From Anoxybacteroides tepidamans (lineage in GTDB: Bacteria; Bacillota; Bacilli; Bacillales; Anoxybacillaceae): a DNA stretch of 64,000 nucleotides. The stretch covers positions 92,827 through 156,826 of the forward strand of contig NZ_JACHEP010000003.1 in assembly GCF_014201465.1 (NCBI RefSeq). Direction: 5' to 3'. This document shows, piece after piece, positions 1-8,362 of this stretch; within the stretch, counting starts at the first letter, position 1; each line of letters starts with the position of its first letter. The notes under the pieces were generated by a model. It saw only the letters and a list, made by a program, of their open reading frames with translations. It ran no database searches and was not told the origin of the DNA. A program made the translations under genes and the position numbers.

Positions 1-322
1 AATAATTTTCATCCAACAAAATATTGCGCGCTTCTTCGTTTGATACTTTTCCTTTCCGACGCTCGACAAACGCAGCGACAAGCTCGTCCATTGCTTCGTA
101 TTGTTTTGGGTCAATAATTTCAACGTTCGGAAGCGCTACGCCGAGCTCTGCTGCTTTTTGCTTCACTGCCTCTTCATTGCCAATCACAATTGGAATCAGC
201 ACTTGCTCACGCGCCAAACGGCTGACCGCTGTCAAAATCCGTTCGTCCAATCCTTCCGGAAAAACGAGCGTCACCTTTTTCCCTGCTACTTTTTGTTTTA
301 AACTGGAAAATAAATCGCTCAC
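1..322 (-). CDS. pta: Phosphate acetyltransferase (N-terminal part, cut by window edge)
   Basis: Reversible transfer of acetyl from acetyl-CoA to phosphate, the first step of acetate overflow; cytosolic. About 107 codons are visible; the C-terminal two thirds lie beyond the left edge. The start is a GTG at 322 preceded by a strong GGAGGAGG ribosome site. The translation begins MSDLFSSLKQKVAGKKVTLV and continues with FPEGLDERIL, the usual start of Pta proteins. It is divergent from hemQ, as in Bacillus subtilis (ywfJ/ywfI), which supports the call. With pflBA and adhE further along, it completes a mixed-acid pathway. I translated this by eye from the minus strand. Confidence 0.9.
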   Translation of the reverse strand, partial: MSDLFSSLKQKVAGKKVTLVFPEGLDERILTAVSRLAREQVLIPIVIGNEEAVKQKAAELGVALPNVEIIDPKQYEAMDELVAAFVERRKGKVSNEEARNILLDENY

Positions 323-358
323 TTGTTTTCCTCCTCCAAAAAAATCATCTTACTTACT

Positions 359-386
359 AGCATACTCTTATCATATGGAAAAGCAA
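359..386 (-). promoter_or_regulatory. Possible sigma-A promoter of pta
   Basis: On the minus strand TTGCTT (381-386) and TATGCT (359-364) are separated by 16 bp, about 37 bp before the pta GTG. The hexamers are moderate matches to consensus and the spacer is one short, so this is a reasonable but unproven promoter. No clear cre site was seen here. Confidence 0.35.
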
Positions 387-522
387 CAAAAGTAACCCCT
401 TACAAACAATAGTCTTTCTATTAAAATAATTCAGTCATTATGATCCGGTATTTGTTTTTCGAGCACTCCTTTGGCAAACTATGATATAGTAAAGTTAAAC
501 CATACATAAGGAGTTGAAAGCA

Positions 523-1269
523 ATGAGTGAAGCAGCACAAACACTCGAAGGCTGGTATTGCCTTCACGATTTCCGTTCGGTCGATTGGGCCGCTTGGAAA
601 ACGCTCACACGCGACGAGCGCCAAACGGCTATTGATGAATTTTTAGCATTGGTGGAAACGTGGGAAACAACCGAAGCGCGCAACGAAGGGAGCCACGCGA
701 TTTACACCGTTGTTGGTCAAAAAGCTGACATCATGTTCATGATTTTACGTCCAACAATGGAAGAATTGAACGACATCGAAACTGCCTTCAATAAAACAAA
801 ATTAGCGGAATATTTAGTGCCAGCCTATTCATACGTATCAGTCGTCGAATTAAGCAACTACTTGCCTTCTGACGGAAGCGATCCGTATGAAAATCCGGAA
901 GTTCGCCGCCGCCTGTTCCCGATCTTACCAAAAACAAAACATATTTGCTTCTATCCGATGGACAAGCGCCGCCAAGGCAACGATAACTGGTATATGCTTC
1001 CGATGGAAGAACGCCGCAACTTAATGCGCGCCCACGGGATGACCGGCCGCAAATACGCAGGCAAAGTCGTGCAAATCATTACTGGCTCCGTCGGATTTGA
1101 CGATTATGAGTGGGGCGTTACATTATTTTCAGATGACGTTCTGCAATTTAAAAAGCTCGTCTACGAAATGCGGTTTGATGAAGTGAGCGCCCGCTACGGC
1201 GAGTTCGGCTCTTTCTTCGTCGGAAACAGACTGCCAAAAGAAAAAGTAGTTTCATTTCTTCACGTATAA
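523..1269 (+). CDS. hemQ: Coproheme decarboxylase HemQ
   Basis: Last step of the coproporphyrin-dependent heme pathway of Gram-positives: peroxide-driven decarboxylation of coproheme III to heme b; soluble pentamer of the chlorite-dismutase fold. 248 residues, the normal length. The translation has Tyr144 and Lys148 in the YPMDKRR segment and His171 in MRAHGMTG, matching the catalytic Tyr/Lys and proximal heme His known for Staphylococcus and Listeria HemQ. An in-frame TTG lies at 514, but AAGGAG at 508-513 sits nine bases before ATG 523, so 523 is preferred. Single gene, divergent from pta, closed by a terminator. The heme it makes is needed by the quinol oxidase encoded at 26-30 kb. Confidence 0.95.
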   Translation: MSEAAQTLEGWYCLHDFRSVDWAAWKTLTRDERQTAIDEFLALVETWETTEARNEGSHAIYTVVGQKADIMFMILRPTMEELNDIETAFNKTKLAEYLVPAYSYVSVVELSNYLPSDGSDPYENPEVRRRLFPILPKTKHICFYPMDKRRQGNDNWYMLPMEERRNLMRAHGMTGRKYAGKVVQIITGSVGFDDYEWGVTLFSDDVLQFKKLVYEMRFDEVSARYGEFGSFFVGNRLPKEKVVSFLHV

Positions 1270-1272
1270 CGT

Positions 1273-1304
1273 TCAGGGCGTCGAAAGGACGTCCTGATTT
1301 TTTT
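1273..1304 (+). terminator. Rho-independent terminator of hemQ
   Basis: TCAGGGCGTC and GACGTCCTGA form a ten-pair stem (one wobble) around a short GAAAG loop, followed by a run of eight T. It lies three bases after the hemQ stop. Confidence 0.85.
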
Positions 1305-1422
1305 GTCATAGACCGTTCCTTTTCTCCATATGTATAAAATAAAATCGCTTTTTCTTGTCACCAAATTCCGCTTTCACAATAGCCTATTATTGTCGAGAAA
1401 AAAGACGGGATGAGGTGACGAA

Positions 1423-1845
1423 ATGGCTGTTGTTGCCCATAATGAAGAAGACGTGAAATTGCTAGCGAGGCTGATGCGGGCGGAAGCAGAAGGAGACGGG
1501 CGATTAGGAATGCTGATGGTTGGTAACGTCGGCGTCAATCGCGTTCGAGCCGATTGTCTTGATTTTCAAGGATTACGTACAATTCGGCAAATGGTGTTTC
1601 AAAGCCCCGGCGGTTTTGAAGCAGTGCAAAAAGGATACTTTTATCAAGCAGCGAGGGAACTCGACATCCAATTAGCCCGCCAAGTGATTCGTGGCTGGCG
1701 CTATCATCCGGCAACGAATGCGCTTTGGTTTTTTAAACCGGAAGGCGATTGCCCGCCGCAATGGTTTAACCAATGGAATGTGGGCCGCTATAAATCACAC
1801 TGTTTTTATGCGCCGTTGCCGAGCGACTGCCCAAGAGTATATTAA
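1423..1845 (+). CDS. cwlJ: Spore cortex-lytic hydrolase CwlJ
   Basis: Cell-wall hydrolase of the Hydrolase_2 (SleB/CwlJ) family that degrades spore cortex during germination; in Bacillus it sits in the coat and responds to Ca-dipicolinate. 140 residues, as usual for CwlJ. There is no signal peptide, which fits deposition from the mother cell. The conserved segment LLARLMRAEAEGD near residues 13-26 carries the family's acidic catalytic Glu, followed by GNVGVNRV. The ATG at 1423 follows GAGGTGA. The next gene is gerQ, 27 bp downstream; GerQ is required for CwlJ localisation in B. subtilis, so the pair forms one functional unit. A sigma-E promoter is expected but none was convincing by eye. Confidence 0.93.
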   Translation: MAVVAHNEEDVKLLARLMRAEAEGDGRLGMLMVGNVGVNRVRADCLDFQGLRTIRQMVFQSPGGFEAVQKGYFYQAARELDIQLARQVIRGWRYHPATNALWFFKPEGDCPPQWFNQWNVGRYKSHCFYAPLPSDCPRVY

Positions 1846-1872
1846 TCCATTTTTCTATAGGAGGGTTCTTAC

Positions 1873-2367
1873 ATGACATACGAAGAAGATCGTCAACAAA
1901 GCTATCAGCCATATCCATATGGCTATTATCCGCAAAGTTATTATCCAACAGCATATCCTTATTCCCAACAAATCGTTCCGTATCAACAGACCATTTCACC
2001 AATGACCGGCTTTGGACTACAGCCCCCTTCATTTGCAGCACAAACTCCGACAACCGCTAGCCAACCAGCAGCCGGCATGCTGCCGCTCGAAGAGTCATAC
2101 ATCGAAAACATTTTACGCTTAAACAAAGGGAAAATCGCCACTGTGTATATGACTTTTGAAAACAACCGCGAATGGAATGCGAAAATATTCCGCGGAGTGA
2201 TTGAAGCAGCGGGACGCGACCATTTAATTTTAAGCGATCCGCAAACAGGCAAGCGCTATTTGCTGCCGATGATTTACCTCAACTACGTAACGTTTGATGA
2301 AGAAATTGCCTATGAATATCCATTTGCCGGCGGAACTCCTGGATTAAGTTCCTATGCTCCCCGTTAA
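1873..2367 (+). CDS. gerQ: Spore coat protein GerQ
   Basis: Coat protein needed to place CwlJ in the spore coat and cross-linked by transglutaminase in B. subtilis. 164 residues. The first ~60 residues are low complexity, rich in Tyr, Pro, Gln and Ser; the C-terminal ~90 residues are the conserved globular part, with YIENILRLNKGK and YLLPMIYLNYVTFDEE. The start at 1873 follows AGGAGG. It is directly downstream of cwlJ on the same strand, presumably co-transcribed during sporulation. The Lys residues in the conserved part fit its role as a cross-linking substrate, but this is family knowledge. Confidence 0.92.
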   Translation: MTYEEDRQQSYQPYPYGYYPQSYYPTAYPYSQQIVPYQQTISPMTGFGLQPPSFAAQTPTTASQPAAGMLPLEESYIENILRLNKGKIATVYMTFENNREWNAKIFRGVIEAAGRDHLILSDPQTGKRYLLPMIYLNYVTFDEEIAYEYPFAGGTPGLSSYAPR

Positions 2368-2370
2368 TTA

Positions 2371-2400
2371 AAACAGGGCTGTCATTAAACAGCCCTGTTT
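2371..2400. terminator. Bidirectional terminator between gerQ and ywdK
   Basis: AAACAGGGCTGT and ACAGCCCTGTTT form a 12-bp stem with a short loop between the ends of two convergent genes, with A-rich and T-rich flanks so that it can act in both directions. Confidence 0.8.
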
Positions 2401-2771
2401 TATAAATGTTTCATAGCGACATAGGCGATCATCGCCCATGCGATTAAAAACGCAACCCCGCCAAACGGCGTAATCGCCCCGAGCGGTTTAATTTGCGTCA
2501 CGCTTAATACGTACAAGCTTCCGGAAAACAGCACAATCCCCACAACCATAATCCACCCTGCTGTTGTAAGTGTGCCGACGTTCGGCCATTTCGCCAATAA
2601 AAGCGCAACGACAAAAAGCCCGACCGCATGAAACATTTGATAATGCACCGCTGTCTTCCATATTTCTAAATAACGATCCGGAATTTTTCCTTCCAACCCG
2701 TGCGCGCCAAACGCACCAAGCGCCACTGCTAAAAAAGAAGCGATCGCCCCAAGCAACAGAAACGTTTTCAT
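2400..2771 (-). CDS. ywdK: DUF423 membrane protein YwdK
   Basis: Small integral membrane protein of the DUF423 (YgdD/YwdK) family; the biochemical role is unknown. 123 residues with about four hydrophobic segments and the typical N-terminus FLAVALGAFGAHGLEGKI, where GAFGAHGLE is the family signature. It follows the DUF5327 gene by 25 bp on the same strand, so the two are likely one transcript. The position beside gerQ and ung is the same as in B. subtilis. It ends in the terminator shared with gerQ. Confidence 0.9.
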   Translation of the reverse strand: MKTFLLLGAIASFLAVALGAFGAHGLEGKIPDRYLEIWKTAVHYQMFHAVGLFVVALLLAKWPNVGTLTTAGWIMVVGIVLFSGSLYVLSVTQIKPLGAITPFGGVAFLIAWAMIAYVAMKHL

Positions 2772-2796
2772 TTCCCCATCTCCTTTATCTTAACTT

Positions 2797-3045
2797 TTAA
2801 AAATCTAACAAAGATGATCCGTTCGCATCGTCGCCGATGTCGATGCGCTCTTTTGCTATAGCCAACGGCGGAATTTCTGGCATAGCAGAAGAAAGAACAG
2901 CGGGTTTTTCCTCTTCTTCTAAAATAAGATCACAAAGAACACGAACCGCCGCGATATGCTCCCGCATTTGCCGCACATCGCTAGTCTGCGCCTTTTGCAC
3001 CAGCGCGGCCATTTTCGCTAAAATTGTCGTTACCGATACATCCAA
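2797..3045 (-). CDS. ywdI: DUF5327 (YwdI-type) protein
   Basis: Small cytosolic protein of unknown function. I start it at TTG 3045, giving an 82-residue protein beginning MDVSVTTILAKMAALVQKA, because GGGAGTG lies eight bases upstream and DUF5327 proteins begin this way; the longer frame from 3099 adds 18 residues with no ribosome site. The first half is helical with a conserved RQMREHIAAVRVLCDLIL segment; the tail is acidic and Pro-rich, ending SSLLDF. It heads a two-gene unit with ywdK. Confidence 0.75.
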   Translation of the reverse strand: MDVSVTTILAKMAALVQKAQTSDVRQMREHIAAVRVLCDLILEEEEKPAVLSSAMPEIPPLAIAKERIDIGDDANGSSLLDF

Positions 3046-3069
3046 AACGTTTTCACTCCCATCTTTCTT

Positions 3070-3098
3070 TTCACGCTGATTCAATGGTATTCTATACA
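3070..3098 (+). promoter_or_regulatory. Promoter of the alpha-glucosidase gene
   Basis: TTCACG (3070-3075) and TATACA (3093-3098) lie 17 bp apart. Both hexamers match consensus at four of six positions. The transcript start would be near 3105, just before the cre-like palindrome. Confidence 0.5.
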
Positions 3099-3114
3099 TG
3101 AAAACATTTCAAGT

Positions 3115-3128
3115 TGAAAGCGCTTTAG
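3115..3128 (+). promoter_or_regulatory. cre-like CcpA operator
   Basis: TGAAAGCGCTTTAG matches the catabolite-responsive element TGWAARCGYTWNCW at 12 of 14 positions, with the central AAAGCGCTTT a perfect palindrome. It lies just downstream of the predicted transcript start, where CcpA would act as a roadblock when glucose is present. Confidence 0.7.
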
Positions 3129-3143
3129 ACGGAGGAGAAGACG

Positions 3144-4766
3144 ATGAAAAAAGCATGGTGGAAAGAAGCAGTCGTATATCAAGTGTATTGGCGCAGTTTT
3201 TACGATTCCGATGGAGACGGCTACGGCGATTTGCAAGGGTTAATCGAAAAGCTCGATTATATCCAGCATCTCGGGGTCAATGTCATTTGGCTTAACCCTT
3301 GTTATGAATCGCCGGATAAAGATAACGGTTACGATATTTCCGACTACTACCGCATTATGGACAAAGCCGGAACGATGAAGACGTGGGAAACACTTTTGGA
3401 CGAAGTGCATAAACGCGGCATGAAACTCATTATGGATCTTGTCGTCAATCATACGTCAGACCAACATCCTTGGTTTTTGGAATCGCGTTCATCGAAAGAC
3501 AGTCCGAAACGCGACTGGTACATTTGGCGCGACAAGCCGAACAACTGGCGTTCATATTTTACCCCATCGGCATGGGAATACGATGAAACGACCGGACAAT
3601 ATTATTTCCACTCGTTCGCGGTGGAACAGCCAGACTTAAACTGGAAAAATCATGAAGTGCGTGAAGAAATTTATAAAATGATGCGTTTTTGGCTCGATAA
3701 AGGAATTGACGGCTTCCGTTTGGATGCGATCGCGCTTCTCGCCAAACAAGACGGATTCCCTGATGCGACCGATCCATATGATATTCGCTATTTAACGAAC
3801 AATCCGGGACTTCACGACTATTTGCGTGAAATGAACGAACAAGTATTCAAACATTACGACATTTTTACTGTCGGTGAAGTCGCTTTCGTCTCGCCGGAAG
3901 AAGGGTTAAAATATGTAGCGGAAGACCGCCATGAACTGCATACGCTGTTCCACTTTGAAGTATGCGACGAAATGCCGAGCTGGGATCCGCTCCGCTTTAA
4001 GCAAATTCAAAAACGCTGGTATGAAGCGTTATGGGGAAAAGGCTGGAACTCGCAATTTTTAAATAACCATGACCATACGCGGCAAGTGACGCGCTACGGC
4101 AACGACAAAGAGTATCGCGTCGAATCGGCGAAGCTGCTCGGAACGATGCTGCATACGCTGCCGGGAACACCATACATTTACCAAGGCGAAGAAATCGGCA
4201 TGACCGGCGTCCGCTTCTCTTCCATTGACGACTATAACGACATCGCCATGAAAAATAAGTACGCCGAAGAAGTCGCAAAAGGGCGCGACCCGCAAGAAGT
4301 GCTTGAAAACTTGCAGCCGTTAAGCCGCGACAATTCGCGCACACCGATGCAGTGGGACGACAGCGAACACGCCGGCTTTACGACCGGAACGCCGTGGATT
4401 AAGGTGAATCCGAACTATAAAGAAATTAACGTGAAACAAGCGCTTGAAGATCCAAACTCGGTTTATCATTATTACCGAAAGCTCATTCAATTGCGCAAAG
4501 AGCACCCGGAAATGGTGTATGGCACGTTCCATGACTATACGGAAAACGAGCCATATATTTACGCCTATACGCGCGAACTTGACGGCAGACGTTTGCTCAT
4601 CGTTCTCAATCATTGCAACGAGCCAAACGACTACGAACTTCCAAGCGCATTATCCGCCTACACACGCGATTATTTGCTCGGCAATTACGCCGATATTCAA
4701 GAAACGGGCGCCGTTTTGCATATGCGGCCGCACGAAGCGCGCATTTATAAGCTAAAGCAGGACTGA
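3144..4766 (+). CDS. GH13 alpha-glucosidase (probably alpha-1,4-preferring)
   Basis: Cytosolic exo-glucosidase releasing glucose from the non-reducing end of short oligosaccharides. 540 residues, the normal length for GH13 alpha-glucosidases. Catalytic motifs are visible: the nucleophile Asp in DGFRLDAIA (near 197), the acid Glu in TVGEVAF (near 250) and the Asp in LNNHDHTR (near 315). The residue after the nucleophile is Ala, which in this family goes with alpha-1,4 (maltase) rather than alpha-1,6 specificity; Val would indicate an oligo-1,6-glucosidase. No signal peptide. The start follows GGAGGAG. A monocistronic gene behind a promoter with a cre site. Trehalose-6-phosphate hydrolase is a less likely alternative. 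Confidence 0.88.
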   Translation: MKKAWWKEAVVYQVYWRSFYDSDGDGYGDLQGLIEKLDYIQHLGVNVIWLNPCYESPDKDNGYDISDYYRIMDKAGTMKTWETLLDEVHKRGMKLIMDLVVNHTSDQHPWFLESRSSKDSPKRDWYIWRDKPNNWRSYFTPSAWEYDETTGQYYFHSFAVEQPDLNWKNHEVREEIYKMMRFWLDKGIDGFRLDAIALLAKQDGFPDATDPYDIRYLTNNPGLHDYLREMNEQVFKHYDIFTVGEVAFVSPEEGLKYVAEDRHELHTLFHFEVCDEMPSWDPLRFKQIQKRWYEALWGKGWNSQFLNNHDHTRQVTRYGNDKEYRVESAKLLGTMLHTLPGTPYIYQGEEIGMTGVRFSSIDDYNDIAMKNKYAEEVAKGRDPQEVLENLQPLSRDNSRTPMQWDDSEHAGFTTGTPWIKVNPNYKEINVKQALEDPNSVYHYYRKLIQLRKEHPEMVYGTFHDYTENEPYIYAYTRELDGRRLLIVLNHCNEPNDYELPSALSAYTRDYLLGNYADIQETGAVLHMRPHEARIYKLKQD

Positions 4767-4790
4767 GGCATCCAGTCCTGTTTTTATTTT
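4758..4790 (+). terminator. Terminator of the alpha-glucosidase gene
   Basis: CAGGACTG (4758-4765) and CAGTCCTG (4773-4780) form an 8-bp stem followed by TTTTTATTTT. The stem includes the stop codon, and the T tract contains the stop codon of the convergent channel gene. Confidence 0.8.
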
Positions 4791-5773
4791 GCTATTTCTT
4801 CAAAGCGATCAAGTTGTTCTTTTTTCCCAAATACGATCACTAAATCTCCGGCATGAAGCACCTCTTCTGACGACGGATTGCTAATGATGGCGTTGCCGCG
4901 CTGAATCGCGAAGACTGTCACGCCGTAGCGAGTGCGAATTTCGCTTTCTCGCAATAGCCGATTGACAAGCGGGGAATGGGCAGCGATTTTAATTTCTTCT
5001 AAGGCGAACTCTTCGTCATAATCATGGAAAATCGTATCAACATAATCGATACTGACCGGCTTTAAAATCGTCATCGCCATGCGGCGGCCGCTTAAAAATG
5101 AAGGATTGATCACTTTATCCGCCCCCGCGCGCCGAAGCTTTTCTTCTGTTTCCGGCCGCTCGGCTCGAGCGACAATTTGAATGTCGCGATTCAGTCCTTT
5201 CGCCGTCAGCGAAATAAACACATTATCCGTATCCGCAGGCAAGGCGGCCACTAACCCTGCGGCTCGTTCGATCCCCGCTGCCAATAGCACCCCATCTTCC
5301 GTCGCATCCCCTTCAATATAAAGAATGGGGTCATTCATTTCTTCGAGCCGCTCCACGTTTTTCTCCACAACGACGACACGTGTCCCGTTTTTTAATAATT
5401 CGCGCACCACTTGTTCCCCGACGCGGCCAAATCCGCAAACGATAATATGATTGGATAGCGAATCAATTTTTTTTCGCATTTTTCTCCTCCGCACCGTTTT
5501 CGAAAATTCGCCTTCCATCATCATCGAGGCCACTGCCCCTGTCGCATATGTGACGATGCTAACTCCAATCGGGATGATGAGAAGCGCAAACAGCTTTCCA
5601 TAAAACGTTTGCGGCACCGTATCGCCATACCCGACGGTCAAAATCGTCACGACGGTAAGCCATAATGCCTCAAAAAAAGGAAGCTTTTCAGAAATGCTAA
5701 ACCCAATCGTACCTGCCCCGATCGCCAACAACATCGCCAAAATGGATATTAAAACGGATTTCGATGAACGCAT
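4784..5773 (-). CDS. Potassium channel with RCK domains (YugO/MthK type)
   Basis: Two-helix K+ channel subunit with a cytosolic regulator. 329 residues: transmembrane helix near 8-27, a pore with selectivity filter TVGYGD near 46-51, a second helix near 60-85, then an RCK_N/TrkA-N domain from about 108 with the nucleotide motif GFGRVG, and an RCK_C domain in the last ~85 residues (EEIKIAAHSPLVNRLL to DLVIVFGKKEQL). Related channels are B. subtilis YugO and MthK; gating by nucleotide or Ca2+ cannot be decided from sequence. The stop lies in the terminator of the convergent alpha-glucosidase. Monocistronic. Confidence 0.9.
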   Translation of the reverse strand: MRSSKSVLISILAMLLAIGAGTIGFSISEKLPFFEALWLTVVTILTVGYGDTVPQTFYGKLFALLIIPIGVSIVTYATGAVASMMMEGEFSKTVRRRKMRKKIDSLSNHIIVCGFGRVGEQVVRELLKNGTRVVVVEKNVERLEEMNDPILYIEGDATEDGVLLAAGIERAAGLVAALPADTDNVFISLTAKGLNRDIQIVARAERPETEEKLRRAGADKVINPSFLSGRRMAMTILKPVSIDYVDTIFHDYDEEFALEEIKIAAHSPLVNRLLRESEIRTRYGVTVFAIQRGNAIISNPSSEEVLHAGDLVIVFGKKEQLDRFEEIAK

Positions 5774-5791
5774 TGAAAAATCCCCTTATGT

Positions 5792-5977
5792 TCATTTCTC
5801 CAAAAATTTCATGCAAGGCGCCCCGGAAGATTGCTTGACGACAACGGAAGGCAGCGCAGCGCTTTTAAAACCAAACGCGCGGCAGCCCCTCGGAAATTGC
5901 CGATCCCACGTGACGTAAAAATGCTGGCAGCGATAACAGTTCACTCGCTGCTCAAATGTTTTCGATTTGCCAATCAA
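5792..5977 (-). CDS. Small conserved four-Cys protein overlapping ung
   Basis: 61 residues. The sequence CYRCQHF, then [17 protein letters not shown] and [12 protein letters not shown] places four Cys as in a small metal-binding fold. I recognise the pattern ([25 protein letters not shown]) as a conserved, uncharacterised bacterial family, often next to ung. The start is a TTG at 5977 inside the 3' end of ung, preceded by GGGAGAG eight bases upstream, so translation is likely coupled to ung. The motif conservation makes it real despite its size. Function unknown; zinc binding is inference. Confidence 0.75.
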   Translation of the reverse strand: MIGKSKTFEQRVNCYRCQHFYVTWDRQFPRGCRAFGFKSAALPSVVVKQSSGAPCMKFLEK

Positions 5978-6626
5978 TTGGTTCTCTCCCTACTTTTTTC
6001 AGAAACGCATTCGTTTTTGAAAACGGCCGGCTGCCAAAAAAGCCGCGCGCCGCGGAAAATGGGCTCGGATGGGGCGCTTCGATGACGTAATGAGCGGGAT
6101 TCGTAATGAGCTCTTTTTTCGCTTGCGCATGCCGCCCCCATAAAATAAAGACAACTCGTTCTTGTTTGGCATTCACGAGTTCAATGACGCGATCGGTAAA
6201 AAATTCCCATCCTTTTCCTTTATGGGAATTCGCTTCTCCGCGCCTTACTGTTAAAACCGTATTCAACAAAAGGACGCCTTGCTTCGCCCATTTCACTAAA
6301 TAGCCATTGTTCGGGATATAGCACCCTAGATCGTCATGAAGTTCTTTGAAAATATTAAGCAGTGAAGGCGGCAGCGGAACACCGGGCTTTACGGAAAAAC
6401 TCAAGCCGTGCGCCTGATTTGGCCCATGGTACGGGTCTTGTCCTAAAATGACGACTTTCACTTGTTCATAAGGAGTATAATGAAGCGCATTAAAAATATC
6501 GTACATATCAGGATAAATCGTTCTTGTCCGGTATTCCTCTTTTAAAAATTCTCGCAGCTTCACGTAGTATGGCTTTGTAAATTCTTCTTGCAACAAAGGA
6601 GCCCAATCATTTTTTAACACACTCAT
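5952..6626 (-). CDS. ung: Uracil-DNA glycosylase
   Basis: Family 1 UDG that removes uracil from DNA in base excision repair. 224 residues. The water-activating motif GQDPYHGP is near residue 65 and the Leu-loop motif [17 protein letters not shown] is near 188. I prefer ATG 6626 (MSVLKNDW) over the GTG at 6635 because GAGGAG ends eight bases before it. The gene neighbours ywd genes as in B. subtilis. Downstream it overlaps the small Cys protein by 26 bp. Length and all motifs are intact. Confidence 0.95.
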   Translation of the reverse strand: MSVLKNDWAPLLQEEFTKPYYVKLREFLKEEYRTRTIYPDMYDIFNALHYTPYEQVKVVILGQDPYHGPNQAHGLSFSVKPGVPLPPSLLNIFKELHDDLGCYIPNNGYLVKWAKQGVLLLNTVLTVRRGEANSHKGKGWEFFTDRVIELVNAKQERVVFILWGRHAQAKKELITNPAHYVIEAPHPSPFSAARGFFGSRPFSKTNAFLKKVGREPIDWQIENI

Positions 6627-6648
6627 CCTTTTCACTCCTCTAGCACAA

Positions 6649-6674
6649 AGGCTATCCTGTTTATAGGATAGCCT
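6649..6674 (-). terminator. Hairpin after glyS
   Basis: AGGCTATCCT and AGGATAGCCT form a perfect 10-bp stem with a six-base loop just after the glyS stop. The T tract on the minus strand is weak (TTTGTG), so termination may be partial and feed ung. Confidence 0.6.
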
Positions 6675-6682
6675 ACTTTAGG

Positions 6683-8065
6683 TTAAATTTGAATTTTTTC
6701 TTCTAAAAAGCGTTTCAAATCGGAAATTGGGATGCGCGTCTGTTCCATCGTGTCGCGGTCGCGCACGGTTACCATGCCGTCTTGTTCGGAATCAAAATCG
6801 TACGTAATACAGAACGGTGTCCCGATCTCGTCTTGGCGGCGATAGCGTTTGCCGATCGAGCCGGATTCATCGTAATCAACCATAAAATATTTCGATAAAT
6901 CTTCAAAAATTTGGCGCGCACCTTCGGACAATTTTTTCGATAGCGGGAATACGGCCGCTTTGTATGGCGCAAGCGCCGGATGCAAGCGCATGACCGTCCG
7001 CGTCGTTCCATCTTCAAGCGGCTCTTCCTCGTATGCATCGACCATAAATGCGAGCGTCACGCGGTCTGCACCAAGCGACGGCTCGATGCAGTAAGGAATA
7101 TAGCGCTCGTTCGTTTCTTGGTCAATATATTGAAAATCTTCACCTGAATGTTCCATATGTTGTTTTAAGTCATAATCGGTACGGGAGGCAATGCCCCATA
7201 GTTCGCCCCAGCCGAACGGGAATTTGTATTCGATGTCTGTTGTCGCATTGCTGTAGTGTGACAACTCTTCTTTCGAATGATCGCGAAGGCGAATGTTGTC
7301 TTTCTTCATGCCTAATGACAACAGCCATTGTTCGCAAAATTGTTTCCAATAATCAAACCATTTCAATTCTTCGCCTGGTTTGCAGAAAAACTCAAGTTCC
7401 ATTTGCTCAAATTCGCGCGTGCGGAATGTAAAGTTGCCCGGCGTAATTTCATTGCGAAAGCTTTTTCCGATTTGCGCAATACCAAACGGAAGTTTTTTGC
7501 GCATCGTCCGCTGCACATTTTTAAAGTTGACGAAAATTCCTTGCGCCGTTTCCGGACGAAGGTAAATTTCGTTGGCGCTTGACTCGGTTACACCTTGAAA
7601 CGTTTTAAACATTAAATTAAATTGGCGGATGTTTGTGAAATCTTGGCTGCCGCAATCTGGACATGTGATGTTGTGCTCTTTGATAAGCTCTTCCATCTTT
7701 TCAAACGGAAGTCCGTCCACAACGATTTCAATTCCTTTTGCTTCTAAGGCGTTTTCAATTAATTTATCGGCGCGGTGGCGCGCTTTACATTGTTTACAGT
7801 CGATCATCGGATCGTTAAAGTTGCCTAAATGACCCGATGCTTCCCACGTTTTCGGATTCATTAAAATCGCCGCATCTAAGCCGACGTTGTACGGCGATTC
7901 TTGCACGAATTTTTTCCACCAAGCGCGCTTAATGTTATTTTTTAATTCTGTCCCAAGCGGGCCGTAATCCCACGTGTTTGCCAAGCCTCCGTAAATTTCT
8001 GAACCCGGAAAAACAAAGCCACGATGTTTCGCGTGTGCCACAATTTGTTCCATTGTTGCTGACAT
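6683..8065 (-). CDS. glyS: Glycyl-tRNA synthetase (single-chain, homodimeric type)
   Basis: Class II synthetase charging tRNA-Gly; cytosolic. 460 residues. Motif 2 contains FRNEITP near 205; motif 3 is [12 protein letters not shown] near 348. Two CxxC pairs (CKQC near 90 and CPDC near 136) probably bind zinc. This is the archaeal/eukaryotic-like alpha2 enzyme, not the GlyQ/GlyS alpha2beta2 form of B. subtilis. The start at 8065 follows AAAGGAGGAAGG. Expression is controlled by the T-box leader just upstream, read through when uncharged tRNA-Gly accumulates. Confidence 0.95.
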   Translation of the reverse strand: MSATMEQIVAHAKHRGFVFPGSEIYGGLANTWDYGPLGTELKNNIKRAWWKKFVQESPYNVGLDAAILMNPKTWEASGHLGNFNDPMIDCKQCKARHRADKLIENALEAKGIEIVVDGLPFEKMEELIKEHNITCPDCGSQDFTNIRQFNLMFKTFQGVTESSANEIYLRPETAQGIFVNFKNVQRTMRKKLPFGIAQIGKSFRNEITPGNFTFRTREFEQMELEFFCKPGEELKWFDYWKQFCEQWLLSLGMKKDNIRLRDHSKEELSHYSNATTDIEYKFPFGWGELWGIASRTDYDLKQHMEHSGEDFQYIDQETNERYIPYCIEPSLGADRVTLAFMVDAYEEEPLEDGTTRTVMRLHPALAPYKAAVFPLSKKLSEGARQIFEDLSKYFMVDYDESGSIGKRYRRQDEIGTPFCITYDFDSEQDGMVTVRDRDTMEQTRIPISDLKRFLEEKIQI

Positions 8066-8100
8066 ATTTCCTTCCTCCTTTTATCATTTTCAAACAAAAA

Positions 8101-8310
8101 CGCTCTCATCCTTAGGCCTTTCGCCTAGGGACGAGAGCGTGACTCCCGCGGTTCCACCCTAGTTGATGCAAAGTGCATCCACTTTTCATGCGCGCAACTC
8201 CGGATTGCCGTTTCATTGGCCGTCTTCACCGGGCTTCCACCATCCCCGGCTCGCTATCGAAGAGAGGGACAACTACTATTCATCCATCATCGTTACAATA
8301 TCGTATTTTG
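8101..8310 (-). promoter_or_regulatory. T-box riboswitch of glyS
   Basis: On the minus strand the T-box sequence AGGGTGGAACCGCGGGAGTC (complement of 8141-8160) is followed by a terminator hairpin with arms CGCTCTCGTCCCTAGGC and GCCTAAGGATGAGAGCG (8101-8140) and a T run. The T-box pairs with the first terminator arm to make the antiterminator, in the usual way. The upstream part of the leader (8165-8310) would hold Stem I; a GGC codon occurs there, but I could not assign the specifier bulge with certainty. Confidence 0.92.
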
Positions 8311-8316
8311 CTATTT

Positions 8317-8346
8317 ATCATAACAAAACAAAAAAACGCTCGTCAA
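8317..8346 (-). promoter_or_regulatory. Promoter of the glyS T-box transcript
   Basis: TTGACG (8341-8346) and TATGAT (8317-8322) with an 18-bp spacer, each five of six to consensus. The start would fall near 8310, giving a leader of about 245 nt, typical of T-box genes. Confidence 0.75.
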
Positions 8347-8362
8347 TGCCACAATCAATTTT

